Below the pieces are notes generated by a model. It did no database searches and was not told the DNA's origin. It worked only from the letters and a program-made list of their open reading frames with translations. From Limnohabitans sp. TEGF004 (GTDB lineage Bacteria; Pseudomonadota; Gammaproteobacteria; Burkholderiales; Burkholderiaceae_C): a stretch of 64,000 bases of DNA. The position numbers and the translations under genes are program-made. The stretch is taken from NCBI RefSeq assembly GCF_027924965.1, contig NZ_AP027056.1, positions 1,116,001-1,180,000 of the forward strand, given 5' to 3'. Positions 1 through 8,274 of the stretch are shown here, one piece after another; within the stretch, counting starts at the first letter, position 1; each line of letters starts with the position of its first letter.

Positions 1-146
1 AAATATTTCGACAGGGCAGTGACATTGTGCTGCGCCAAGTGCCTACCAACGCGGGCGCCGTGTTCGATTTACTAAGTAGCTTGCCCGCAGACTTTATGGC
101 CGATGGCCGCCAAGACGCACCGCCTCAAGAGCGCGAGGCGCTTTGA
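1..146 (+). CDS. vapB: VapB-type antitoxin, C-terminal part (5' end outside window)
   Basis: The frame open from base 3 encodes about 47 residues ending at TGA 144-146. It contains FDLLSSLPADF and ends DGRQDAPPQEREAL, which resembles the C-terminal toxin-wrapping tail of VapB antitoxins with an AbrB/SpoVT-type DNA-binding N-terminus; that N-terminus lies outside the window. The next gene, 3 bases on, is a PIN-domain VapC toxin, the standard antitoxin-toxin order. In this family the antitoxin binds and inhibits its toxin and represses the shared promoter. The identification rests on the tail and on context. Confidence 0.75.
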   Translation, partial: IFRQGSDIVLRQVPTNAGAVFDLLSSLPADFMADGRQDAPPQEREAL

Positions 147-148
147 AG

Positions 149-565
149 ATGGCCGTGCAGCTAAATCGCTATCTCTTAGATACCAATATTTGCATTTACA
201 TCGCTAAGGGACAGCCGCTGGCTGTGCGCCATCGGTTTGAGTCGCACACGCTTCAAGAGTTGGCCATGTCTACGATCACGGTGGGTGAATTGCGGTTTGG
301 TGCAGAAAAAAGTCAGTCTCGTGATCGTGCGTTAGCGACTATTGCGCAATTGGTTCAAATGATCCAGCCGTGTGCCTTACCCATGGCGGCGGCTGAACAT
401 TACGGTCATGTGCGAGCCTCCTTACAGCAGCAGGGCATGCCAATTGGAAATAACGATCTTTGGTTAGCCGCTCATGCTCTAGCCGAAGGTTGGACTTTGG
501 TGACGAACAACACGCGTGAGTTCAGCCGAGTGCAGGGGTTACGCGTTGAAAACTGGGTTGAGTAA
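149..565 (+). CDS. vapC: VapC-type PIN-domain ribonuclease toxin
   Basis: A 138-residue PIN-domain protein, the usual VapC length. It begins with the RYLLDTN motif (Asp11), has a central VGEL acidic motif (Glu47) and a C-terminal NDLWLAAHAL segment (Asp103), followed by TLVTNNTREF. These acidic residues form the metal site of PIN ribonucleases, which in VapC toxins cleave tRNA or rRNA loops and stop translation. ATG 149 lies 3 bases after the vapB stop; a TTG at 143 in the same frame would overlap the antitoxin and is the less likely start. All catalytic residues are intact, so the toxin appears functional. The actual RNA target cannot be told from sequence. Confidence 0.88.
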   Translation: MAVQLNRYLLDTNICIYIAKGQPLAVRHRFESHTLQELAMSTITVGELRFGAEKSQSRDRALATIAQLVQMIQPCALPMAAAEHYGHVRASLQQQGMPIGNNDLWLAAHALAEGWTLVTNNTREFSRVQGLRVENWVE

Positions 566-568
566 TGC

Positions 569-1747
569 ATGCCACCTGCAAGTCTTAAAACACACCTCCA
601 CCCTTGGCAAGTCCTCACAGGCGGCATTTGCGGTTTGGTGTTGACCATTGGCTTGGCGCGTTTTGCATATACGCCGTTGCTACCAAGCCTGCAAATTCAA
701 ACCGGATTAACCGACGCTGCCGCAGGCGGCTTGGCCGCCATCAACTACGCTGGCTACATGAGCGGTGCATTGGCGGCCACCTGGATTGACGATGTGCGCT
801 GGCGGCATTGGCTCTACAGCGCTGGCTTGTGGATGGCTTTGGTCACGGTGGCCGCAATGGCGCTGACCACTTGGATGCCTGCGTGGGCTTTGATTCGCTA
901 CATCGGTGGTTTGTGTGGCGCAACTGGCATGTTGCTGGGCTCCGGATTGATTTTGGGTTGGCTGATGCGGCAGGGGCGCCGGCCTGAGTTGGGTTTGTAT
1001 TTCATTGGCTTGGGGCTGGGCATTGTGGTGTCGGCGTTGGGTGCTTGGGGCTTGTCGCAGTTGTGGCCCACATGGTCGGACCAATGGTTGGCGTTTGCGA
1101 CGCTGGGCTTGCTGTTTTTTGTGCCCGCTTGGAAGTGGCGTCCGCCTGTGCCACCGCAGGTGGTGGTGGCGCATGACGCAGCGCCTGCGGCAGGCTTAGG
1201 CTCGCGCCGCTGGGCGTGGACCATGCTCACCAGTTACTTTGCGGCGGGTTGGGGCTTTGTGATCAGCGCCACTTTCACGGTGGCGATTGTTGAGCGCGAG
1301 CCTGCACTGGCGGGCCAAGGCCCGTTAGCTTGGGCGATGGTGGGGTTAGCGGCCATGCCCGCGGTGTTTATTTGGGATTTGGTGGCGCGGCGTGTGGGCG
1401 ACAAGCGGGCATTGCTGTTGGCGTTTGGTTTGCAAACGCTTTCGGTCATGTTGCCTGCGATGTCGGGCGAGTTGTGGGCTGCGCTTGCAGGGGCTGTGGG
1501 CTATGGCGCAACGTTCATTGGCATTGTGAGCATGACACTGGCCTTGGTGGGCCGCAGAGCACCCAACAACCCAGGCAAAGCCATGGCCAAGCTCACGCTC
1601 AGCTACGGCGCCGCGCAAATGCTGGCCCCTGTGGTGGCGGGTTACATGGCTCAGACCACGGGCACGTTCAAAGGTGCGTTGTGGCTGACCGCTGGGGTGA
1701 TGGCCGCAGGCATGGCCCTGTTGGCGACTTTGCCCAAAGACGACTGA
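569..1747 (+). CDS. YbfB/YjiJ-family MFS transporter
   Basis: A 392-residue, very hydrophobic protein with about twelve predicted membrane segments. It starts with the pattern LARFAYTPLLPSLQ, characteristic of the YbfB/YjiJ branch of the major facilitator superfamily (MFS_4), and continues with AAINYAGYMSGAL. It probably exports or imports a small organic solute across the inner membrane; the substrate is unknown. ATG 569 is 3 bases after vapC, but co-transcription with a toxin-antitoxin pair is likely accidental. The following 118 bases (1748-1865) hold a small ACCCC/GGGGT hairpin without a T run. Confidence 0.82.
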   Translation: MPPASLKTHLHPWQVLTGGICGLVLTIGLARFAYTPLLPSLQIQTGLTDAAAGGLAAINYAGYMSGALAATWIDDVRWRHWLYSAGLWMALVTVAAMALTTWMPAWALIRYIGGLCGATGMLLGSGLILGWLMRQGRRPELGLYFIGLGLGIVVSALGAWGLSQLWPTWSDQWLAFATLGLLFFVPAWKWRPPVPPQVVVAHDAAPAAGLGSRRWAWTMLTSYFAAGWGFVISATFTVAIVEREPALAGQGPLAWAMVGLAAMPAVFIWDLVARRVGDKRALLLAFGLQTLSVMLPAMSGELWAALAGAVGYGATFIGIVSMTLALVGRRAPNNPGKAMAKLTLSYGAAQMLAPVVAGYMAQTTGTFKGALWLTAGVMAAGMALLATLPKDD

Positions 1748-1865
1748 AAGCACAGCATTTCGCAAAGGATTTGAGCGAAAACCCCAGCCTGTGACGGGGT
1801 AGCTCAGGCCTCACAATAGGGCGTTAGCTCTAGGGCGCCCCTGCTGTTTTTTAAAGCGATTTACC

Positions 1866-3593
1866 GTGCCCACTCAAAGTTTTATTCTTGGCAAAGACGC
1901 GCCACTCGAATCCACCATCAACACCATGCAGGCCAAGTTGCAGGCGATGGGGTTTCACATCCAAGAGAAAAGTTGGCTCAATCCCGTGGACGGCATTTGG
2001 TCGGTTCACATCCGCGACCGCGATTGCCCCGCTTTGTTTGCCAACGGCAAAGGCGCGACTCGCATGGCGTGTTTGGCCAGCGCGTTGGGTGAGTTCTTTG
2101 AACGCTTGGCCACCAATTATTTTTGGACGCATTTCTACCTTGGTCCCCTCACGGCAGATGCTTCGTTTGTGCACTACCCGCAAGAGCGTTGGTTTGATTT
2201 GACCGATGACGGTTCTTGGCCCAAGGGTTTACTCAACGCTGAGCTGCACACCTTTTACAACCCCGAGGGCAACATTGATTGCGCCAACTTGGTGGACTTC
2301 AACTCGGGCAACATGGAGCGAGGTATTTGCGCCATTCCGTATGAGCGCCAGCGTGATGGCGAGACAGCCTACATCCCCGTCAACATCATTGGCAACTTGT
2401 ATGTGAGCAACGGCATGTCCGCGGGCAACACCGCGCTGGAGGCACGCACACAAGCGTTGTCTGAGATTTTCGAACGCCATGTGAAAGCCAAGATCATCAG
2501 CGAAGGCATTTGCTTGCCCGATGTGCCAGAAGCGGTGATCAATCGCTACCCGCGTATCGCTGCAGGCATTGAAGCCTTGCGTGCAGCAGGCTTTGGTATT
2601 TTGGTGAAAGACGCATCGCTCGGTGGCAAGTACCCCGTGATGAACGTGACTTTGCTGCACCCCGAAGACCAAGGCTGCTTTGCCAGCTTTGGTGCGCACC
2701 CGCGTTTTGAGGTGGCACTGGAGCGTGCATTGACCGAACTACTGCAAGGCCGCGCGTTGGATAGTTTGAGCGGTTTTCCTGCGCCCACATTTGATTTGGA
2801 AGAAGCGGCGAGTGCACCCAACATCGAAATTCATTTTGTGGATTCGAGTGGTGTGATTCACTGGGAGTTCTTGGGCCAGATTCCAGACTATGTGTTTGTG
2901 GACTGGAACTTTGCCAACACCACGCCTGAAGACTACGCGTATTGTGTGAAGCGCATGCACGACGATGGGTTTGACATTTACATCGCTGACTTCGAGCACT
3001 TGGGCGTGTATGCCTGCCGCGTGCTCGTGCCAGGTATGTCTGAGATTTACCCCGTGGACGACCTTGACTTTGAGAACAACAGCATCGCCAACGAAATGCG
3101 CGAGGCCATTCTTAATTTGACGGATCTCGATAACGAAGAGTGTTCAGACTTGTTGGCCTCGTTGAACGAATCCAACTTGGCCGATGAACGCCCCGTGGCG
3201 GGCCTGATTGGCATGGCCGCAGACGCAGGCAGCTTCTGGGCCGACTTGCGCGTAGGCGAACTCAAAACGTTGTTGGCCTTGGCCTGTGGCGACGAAGCCG
3301 CCACCGTAGAAGGCTGCGAGTGGATTCGCCACTTTGACCAAATTCCGCAACAACGCCGTGCTGTGTATGCGTGTATCGAAACCTTGGTGTTGCTGACCGA
3401 CCGTGGCGACACTGCGCCTTATGTGGGTGCGATTCGCCAGCTGTTTGGCGCGGGTGTGTTTGAGCAAGCCCACGCCCTCATCATGCAGACTGACCGCTTC
3501 ATGGGCATCTCAGCGCCTGGCTTGATGATGGAGGGCTGCGAGATGCAACACAAGTTGTGGGCGGCCTACGAAAAAGTGCAAGAGTACAAGTAA
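1866..3593 (+). CDS. ycaO: YcaO-domain protein (ribosomal S12 methylthiolation factor type)
   Basis: 575 residues, alignable from end to end with E. coli YcaO (586 residues): N-terminal WLNPVDGIWSVHIRD, then NGKGATRMACLASALGEFFER (near 60-80), MNIIGNLYVSNGMSAGNT-like and SEIFERHVKAKI segments, the ATP-dependent YcaO fold, and a helical C-terminal extension. YcaO enzymes activate amide backbones with ATP; E. coli YcaO assists RimO in beta-methylthiolation of Asp88 in ribosomal protein S12. No rimO gene lies nearby. The start is a GTG at 1866, chosen because the N-terminus matches the family; no clear Shine-Dalgarno precedes it. A strong terminator follows at 3609. Confidence 0.9.
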   Translation: MPTQSFILGKDAPLESTINTMQAKLQAMGFHIQEKSWLNPVDGIWSVHIRDRDCPALFANGKGATRMACLASALGEFFERLATNYFWTHFYLGPLTADASFVHYPQERWFDLTDDGSWPKGLLNAELHTFYNPEGNIDCANLVDFNSGNMERGICAIPYERQRDGETAYIPVNIIGNLYVSNGMSAGNTALEARTQALSEIFERHVKAKIISEGICLPDVPEAVINRYPRIAAGIEALRAAGFGILVKDASLGGKYPVMNVTLLHPEDQGCFASFGAHPRFEVALERALTELLQGRALDSLSGFPAPTFDLEEAASAPNIEIHFVDSSGVIHWEFLGQIPDYVFVDWNFANTTPEDYAYCVKRMHDDGFDIYIADFEHLGVYACRVLVPGMSEIYPVDDLDFENNSIANEMREAILNLTDLDNEECSDLLASLNESNLADERPVAGLIGMAADAGSFWADLRVGELKTLLALACGDEAATVEGCEWIRHFDQIPQQRRAVYACIETLVLLTDRGDTAPYVGAIRQLFGAGVFEQAHALIMQTDRFMGISAPGLMMEGCEMQHKLWAAYEKVQEYK

Positions 3594-3608
3594 CCGAACG
3601 CAAACAAA

Positions 3609-3635
3609 AAAGCCGCTTTTCAAAGCGGCTTTTTC
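3609..3635. terminator. Intrinsic terminator after ycaO (bidirectional form)
   Basis: A perfect 11-bp inverted repeat, AAAGCCGCTTT (3609-3619) and AAAGCGGCTTT (3622-3632), with flanking A and T runs. It lies between the converging ycaO (+) and the glyoxalase-like gene (-) and can serve both strands. Confidence 0.9.
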
Positions 3636-3665
3636 ATGAGTGCTTGAGGTGCAAGCGCTGCGGGC

Positions 3666-4373
3666 TTAGATGCCTAAACTTTCCAACACCACCACGCCTT
3701 TAGGTGTTTGCAGCGTGGCTTTCAAGTTGGCAGGACCTTCGGTCACGCTCACACGGTTGAGTTCAATCGCGTCATAGGCTGCTTGCAGTTTGGCCGCACT
3801 GGGGTGAATCACCTCTAGGCTTTGCAGCGTCACGCCTGAGCGGGTGAGGGTGTTGCGGGGATGGAGCTTGAGTGGGTCGGTGGCTTCGGGCTTGCCCCAC
3901 TGAATGAGGGTGGGCATGCAGCCGTCAAACAAGCGCTGACCGTCGGCACGCACCGAGATTTGCCAGTTGAGCGTGCCGCGATTCGTGCGGCGGTTGGCCG
4001 AGATGGCGGGGCCGCGGTCAATGCCTTGCATGCGAATGGCCATGCGTGCGGCGCGAATGTCAGGGGTGTTGACCACAAAGTGCACCAAGCGCGGCTCTTT
4101 GGCCACGGCTTTTTGCAGGGCTGGGTCGTCCATATCGAACCAGCGTGTGGGGCAGGCGCGTTTGGGGCGCACGGCTTTGGGATCAATGGCGATGATTTCG
4201 ACATAGGCCATCGGGTTAGCGGGCGAGGCCACTTTGAACAAGCGGTTGTGTGTGCCGTACAGCGTGTGTTCGCCGCCGGGGCCGGGCGTGATGCCCAGTG
4301 TGTCTTCGCACCATTGCACGCCTTGTTCTAGGCTTTTGGCAACGATGACGAGGTGGTCTATTTGTGTGTGCAT
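3666..4373 (-). CDS. Glyoxalase-like (VOC superfamily) domain protein
   Basis: 235 residues. The N-terminus MHTQIDHLVIVAKSLEQGV with the later CEDTLGI resembles the first betaalphabeta-beta-beta module of vicinal-oxygen-chelate proteins of the Glyoxalase_3 type; His7 is the usual first metal ligand. Substrate is unknown. The start is taken at ATG 4373 (minus strand), which fits the family N-terminus; a GTG at 4391 sharing a base with the upstream stop codon would add six residues. It lies directly downstream of an acyl-CoA ligase in the same direction and is probably co-transcribed, which hints at a role in processing an organic acid, but this is inference. Confidence 0.75.
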   Translation of the reverse strand: MHTQIDHLVIVAKSLEQGVQWCEDTLGITPGPGGEHTLYGTHNRLFKVASPANPMAYVEIIAIDPKAVRPKRACPTRWFDMDDPALQKAVAKEPRLVHFVVNTPDIRAARMAIRMQGIDRGPAISANRRTNRGTLNWQISVRADGQRLFDGCMPTLIQWGKPEATDPLKLHPRNTLTRSGVTLQSLEVIHPSAAKLQAAYDAIELNRVSVTEGPANLKATLQTPKGVVVLESLGI

Positions 4374-4390
4374 GGGGCAGCACGATACCA

Positions 4391-5953
4391 CTAGGGCTGC
4401 GTGAGTCTGAGTCGCAGCTCGGTTTTCAGCACTTTGCCGTAGTTGTTCTTGGGCAGACTGTCGACCAATTCATAGCGTTTGGGGCGCTTGAAACGGGCAA
4501 TTTCGTTGAGGCAATACGCGTCTAGGTCTTGGGCGCTGACCGCGCTGCCTTGTTGCAGCACCACAAAGGCGACGATGACTTCGCCCCACTCAGGGTCGGG
4601 TGCGCCGACCACGGCCACCTCGCTCACGCCTGGGGCTTGCAATAACACTTCTTCCACTTCGCGTGGGTACACGTTGGAGCCGCCGCTGATGATGAGGTCT
4701 TTGCTTCGGTCTTTGAGTGTGAGGAACCCATGTGCGTCTAAGCAGCCCATATCGCCCGTGAAGAGCCAGCCATCTCTAATGGCGGCTTGGGTGGCTTCAG
4801 GGTTGCGCCAGTAGCCAGCCATGACGCTGTCGCCTTTGATGAGCACTTCGCCTACTTCGCCTAGCGCCAAGTCGTGGCCATGTTTGTCGGTTATACGGAT
4901 TTGAACCGGCGTTTGGGCAATGCCGATAGATGCCAAGCGTTGGGCGTGTTCGGGGTTAGTGCTGTCGCTCAAATGAAAGCGCGACAGGGCAGTGCCCACC
5001 ATCGGGCTTTCGCCTTGGCCGTAAATTTGTACAAAACATGGGCCCATGATGCGAAGGGCGCGCTGGATGTCTGCGGCGTACATGGGTGCACCGCCGTAGA
5101 CGATAGTTTTGAAAGCTAGGGCGCAAGCTTTGGGTGTGAGTGAGGTTTGCTCGGCATGGTCGACCAAGCGTTTGACGATGGTGGGTGCTGCAAACATGGA
5201 AAGTGGCCCAACCGACTGACCGAGTTCAAACAACTCCGCTGCATCAAAGCCGCCAGAAGCTGGCACCACATGACGTGCACCTGCCATCAAATGTGGGATG
5301 GCGTACAAGCCAGCACCGTGTGACATGGGTGCGGCGTAGACGATGGCGTCTTGGTCAGTGATGGCATCCACGTCGGTGAAGTAAGCCAAGCCCATCGTCA
5401 TCAAGTTGCGGTGGGTGATCATCACACCTTTAGGGCGGCCCGTCGTGCCACTGGTGTAGAACAACCAAGCGAGGTCGTCTGACTGGCGTTCAATGATGGG
5501 CTTTGTTGGTGGCGCATCGCTGGCTTGAGGCATGGTCCACAAGGCATTGGCCTCTGGGCTGTCCACATCAATGACGCGTTGCAAGCCGGTCAATTGTTGG
5601 GGTGTGTTGGTGGTGACGTCGGCCATCACGTCAGACGTGACAAAGGCCCAGCAGGCTTGCGCGTTGTCGATGATCCACTGCGCTTCGCGCACATGCAGCT
5701 TGGCGTTGATGGGCACTACGGCCAAGCCTGCCCACCATGCGCCAAACAGAACTTCTAGGTAACGCTGGTGGTTGTGCATGAAGATGGCCACGCGGTCGCC
5801 AGGCTGCAAGCCTGCGTTTTGAAACTGTTGGGCCAAATGCGCGCAGCGTTGTGCCCATTGCGCGTAAGTAGCCACAGCCTGTGTGCCATGAAAAATAGCA
5901 GCGCGTTTGGGAAACTGCCGCGCCATCCGCTTGAGTAAATGAGCCAAGTTCAA
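4391..5953 (-). CDS. AMP-forming acyl-CoA synthetase (fatty/aryl acid-CoA ligase)
   Basis: 520 residues of the ANL adenylate-forming family. The P-loop FYTSGTTGRPKGVM sits at about 165-178, followed by HRNL, an A4-like YGQGES, the TGDMG hinge and the C-terminal catalytic lysine K507 in NNYGKVLK. All motifs needed for adenylation and thioesterification are present. These enzymes convert a carboxylic acid, ATP and CoA to acyl-CoA, AMP and pyrophosphate. The chain-length class cannot be read from the motifs; medium/long-chain or aromatic acids are both possible. It is the first gene of a two-gene unit with the glyoxalase-like protein and is divergent from the pseudouridine synthase-like gene. 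Confidence 0.87.
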   Translation of the reverse strand: MNLAHLLKRMARQFPKRAAIFHGTQAVATYAQWAQRCAHLAQQFQNAGLQPGDRVAIFMHNHQRYLEVLFGAWWAGLAVVPINAKLHVREAQWIIDNAQACWAFVTSDVMADVTTNTPQQLTGLQRVIDVDSPEANALWTMPQASDAPPTKPIIERQSDDLAWLFYTSGTTGRPKGVMITHRNLMTMGLAYFTDVDAITDQDAIVYAAPMSHGAGLYAIPHLMAGARHVVPASGGFDAAELFELGQSVGPLSMFAAPTIVKRLVDHAEQTSLTPKACALAFKTIVYGGAPMYAADIQRALRIMGPCFVQIYGQGESPMVGTALSRFHLSDSTNPEHAQRLASIGIAQTPVQIRITDKHGHDLALGEVGEVLIKGDSVMAGYWRNPEATQAAIRDGWLFTGDMGCLDAHGFLTLKDRSKDLIISGGSNVYPREVEEVLLQAPGVSEVAVVGAPDPEWGEVIVAFVVLQQGSAVSAQDLDAYCLNEIARFKRPKRYELVDSLPKNNYGKVLKTELRLRLTQP

Positions 5954-6022
5954 CGAAATCTCTCCACAAAGAGCTGAATGGGTGAACGATACAACGATTA
6001 ACTGTGGGAGGATTCAGCCCTT

Positions 6023-6877
6023 ATGAATTCCAGTAAATCCATGGGCGAGCGCCCAGCCGAAGGCGAACGCCTTTCTAAACGCATCATGCAACTGCGCGAC
6101 TGTTCGCGCCGCGAAGCCGAGCAATACATCGAAGCGGGCTTTGTGCGCGTGGATGGGGCGGTTGTCCAAGAGCCGCAGTTTCGTGTGACCACGCAAAACG
6201 TGGCGGTGGATGCGCATGCCAGTTTGCTCAACCTCATGTCAGTCACGCTGATCTTGAACAAGCCTGCGGGATGGACCGATGGCTTAGAGCCTTTGCCCGC
6301 CCAAAAGCCTCTGGCGCGGTCAGCGCCTGCTGGTAAGCCTGGTGCATCTGTTCGCCCTCCAGTCCGCGCACCTAGAGGTCCGCAAAACGTTCGCACCTTG
6401 CTCACGTCTGAGCAGCACAGCAAGCACGACCACAGCGGTGTGCGCTTTTTGAAAAGCCATTTGGCCAAGCTTGATGCCAGCGTGCCCTTGGAATACGAAG
6501 CCAGCGGATTAGTGGCGTTCACCCAAGACTTCCGTGTGCAGCGCAAGCTGATGGAAGACATGGCGTTCATCGAGCAAGAGCTGATCGTGGATGTGCGTGG
6601 AGAAGTCTTGCCTGATGCCTTGCGTCCGATTGAACGCGCCATGCGCGATGAGCGCCTGCGTTTGCCTGATTTCAAAATCAGCGTGGGCAGTGCCAACCCC
6701 GAGCGCAGCAAGCTGCGTTTGGCGGTGAAAGGCTCGCAGCTAGGCTTGGCGCCTTATTTGTGCGAATTGGCAGGCTTGGAAATCTTGGCGCTGCGACGTA
6801 TCCGCTTGGGACGCGTGAGCTTGGGCGATCTGGAGGAGGGGACTTGGCGCTACCTAGCCGAAGGCGAGCGTTTCTGA
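6023..6877 (+). CDS. S4-domain pseudouridine synthase-like protein, catalytic Asp replaced
   Basis: 284 residues laid out like RsuA/RluF-type pseudouridine synthases: an S4 RNA-binding domain (about 15-70, with LSKRIMQLRDCSRREAEQYI), a short basic Pro-rich insert, then the synthase fold ending in RRIRLGRVSLGDLEEGTWR. The active-site motif, normally GRLDxxTxGL, reads VPLEYEASGL, so the catalytic aspartate is Glu157 and the preceding arginine is Pro. The protein probably still binds RNA but may not isomerise uridine. It is not a frameshift product; flanking sequence is in frame and well preserved. It is convergent with the NlpC/P60 gene, 3 bases away. Confidence 0.8.
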   Translation: MNSSKSMGERPAEGERLSKRIMQLRDCSRREAEQYIEAGFVRVDGAVVQEPQFRVTTQNVAVDAHASLLNLMSVTLILNKPAGWTDGLEPLPAQKPLARSAPAGKPGASVRPPVRAPRGPQNVRTLLTSEQHSKHDHSGVRFLKSHLAKLDASVPLEYEASGLVAFTQDFRVQRKLMEDMAFIEQELIVDVRGEVLPDALRPIERAMRDERLRLPDFKISVGSANPERSKLRLAVKGSQLGLAPYLCELAGLEILALRRIRLGRVSLGDLEEGTWRYLAEGERF

Positions 6878-6880
6878 CGC

Positions 6881-7420
6881 TTAGTTGTCGTTGTTGCCTG
6901 CGGCGGGCACACGACGGGCGCCTGTGAAGCGGCGGTCCCAATAAGCATCGCGCATGTCCTCGACGCGTACGCTTTTGCCTGAGCGAGGTGAGTGGATGAA
7001 CTTGTTGTCACCCACGTAGATGCCCACATGGCTGAAAGTTTGGCGCATGGTGTTGAAGAACACCAAGTCGCCTGGCTTCAAATCTTGCTTGTCGATTTTC
7101 TCGGTTGCGGCAGCTTGTTCACTGGCGCGACGGGGCAAGACCTTGCCCACGGTTTGCTCGAACATGGAGCGCACAAAGCCACTGCAGTCAAATCCCGTGG
7201 CAGCGCTGGTGCCGCCACGTCGGTAGGGCACGCCCAAGAAGGTCATGGCGTTGCCCACCAAGTCGGAAGCCGTATCACCCACCGATTGGCGTACCTGGTC
7301 CATTTGCGCGACGATGCCACGCTCGGCCAAATAGCGCTCGATATCTTCCGCTGCATTGTTTGACGGTGCAGCATGTGCACTGGCGACGCAGCAGAGGATG
7401 AGTAGGGTACGTTTCAACAT
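6881..7420 (-). CDS. NlpC/P60 (C40) cell-wall peptidase, secreted
   Basis: 179 residues with a signal peptide (MLKRTLLILCCVASAHAAP) and an NlpC/P60 catalytic domain. The catalytic Cys79 lies in GFDCSGF, His131 in FSHVGIY and the third residue His143 in FIHSP, so the triad is complete. Such enzymes cleave peptide bonds in peptidoglycan stems, typically D-gamma-glutamyl-meso-diaminopimelate. There is no additional SH3 or LysM targeting domain. It is divergent from the isochorismatase-fold gene across 159 bases. Confidence 0.88.
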   Translation of the reverse strand: MLKRTLLILCCVASAHAAPSNNAAEDIERYLAERGIVAQMDQVRQSVGDTASDLVGNAMTFLGVPYRRGGTSAATGFDCSGFVRSMFEQTVGKVLPRRASEQAAATEKIDKQDLKPGDLVFFNTMRQTFSHVGIYVGDNKFIHSPRSGKSVRVEDMRDAYWDRRFTGARRVPAAGNNDN

Positions 7421-7579
7421 AGCCGGCTATTCTAGCTGCTTTATCTGCGAAAACTTATCAAATACAGCGCCTAAGTTGTTGATTTCACTAGGGTTAGTCC
7501 TAAAGTAAACGATATTGACAGGCTGCAAATTTCATATCGTCGATACTTGCGCTTTTCTACAAACCTATTCGACCCTCGC
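7421..7579. promoter_or_regulatory. Divergent promoter region between the NlpC/P60 and hydrolase genes
   Basis: AT-rich non-coding stretch of 159 bases separating two divergent genes. It contains a consensus -35 hexamer TTGACA at 7515-7520 on the + strand and a 7-bp inverted repeat, ACGATAT (7509-7515) and ATATCGT (7534-7540), that brackets it. No good -10 hexamer lies at the standard distance, so the promoter call is tentative. Confidence 0.35.
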
Positions 7580-8182
7580 ATGTTGCTCGACGACCAAGAA
7601 TCCCAACTCGTGCTGGTGGACTACCAAGCCCGCCTGATGCCCGCCATTTTTGAAGCTGATTTGGTGTTGGCCAATGCCATGCGTTTGGCGCAAGCCGCGC
7701 ATTGGATGGAAGTGCCGACCTACGGCACCGAGCAAAACCCAGACAAGCTAGGCCAAAACCCTGCCGAACTGCGCGCCTTGTGCCGACGGACCATCCCCAA
7801 GATGAGTTTCAGCGCTTGCCCCGATGGCTTGAGCGAAGTGTTGCGCCCCGCAGCACGCGCACCTGCTGGCAACGCCCGCAGCTTGCCCAAGCATTTGCAA
7901 AAGGCCGTGCCGCAAGAGCCCACACGCCAAAGCATCGTCATTGCGGGCTGCGAAGCGCATGTGTGCTTGCTGCAAACTGCCTTGGATTTGCTAGAAGAAG
8001 AGTATTCGGTGTGGGTGGTGACGGATGCTTGTGGTTCACGCACCGAGCGCAACCGAGACGCCGCGTTTGACCGCTTGGCCGGAGCCGGTGCAGAGCTGGT
8101 GACCACCGAGATGGTGTTGTTTGAATGGCTGCGCACAGCAGAGGCGGACCCATTCAAAGAAATCCATGCGCTGATCAAATAA
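7580..8182 (+). CDS. Isochorismatase-fold cysteine hydrolase
   Basis: 200 residues of the isochorismatase-like hydrolase family. Putative catalytic residues are Asp14 (LVLVDYQ), Lys74 (TIPKMSFSA) and Cys129 (GCEAHVC), the standard Asp-Lys-Cys triad. It resembles YcaC-type amidohydrolases; the substrate is not known. A loop of about 15 residues rich in Ala, Pro and Arg (RPAARAPAGNARSLPK) lies between the Lys and Cys motifs. The start ATG 7580 fits the family; an in-frame TTG at 7547 would add eleven residues without support. Confidence 0.82.
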   Translation: MLLDDQESQLVLVDYQARLMPAIFEADLVLANAMRLAQAAHWMEVPTYGTEQNPDKLGQNPAELRALCRRTIPKMSFSACPDGLSEVLRPAARAPAGNARSLPKHLQKAVPQEPTRQSIVIAGCEAHVCLLQTALDLLEEEYSVWVVTDACGSRTERNRDAAFDRLAGAGAELVTTEMVLFEWLRTAEADPFKEIHALIK

Positions 8183-8274
8183 AGGGTAATTACCCACCTG
8201 AAAAGTCAGCTTGTTGCAAGTCCGTCCTTCTCATAATTATGAATTCAGTACAGATTCGTTTTTAGGAGAAATAG
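8183..8274 (+). promoter_or_regulatory. prpE leader with two AT-centred palindromes
   Basis: The gap before prpE holds two perfect 12-bp palindromes: GGGTAATTACCC (8184-8195) and TCATAATTATGA (8231-8242). The second overlaps the likely -10 region (CATAAT). A good Shine-Dalgarno AGGAG is at 8264-8268, six bases before ATG 8275. The palindromes could be operators; the regulator is not in the window. Confidence 0.4.
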
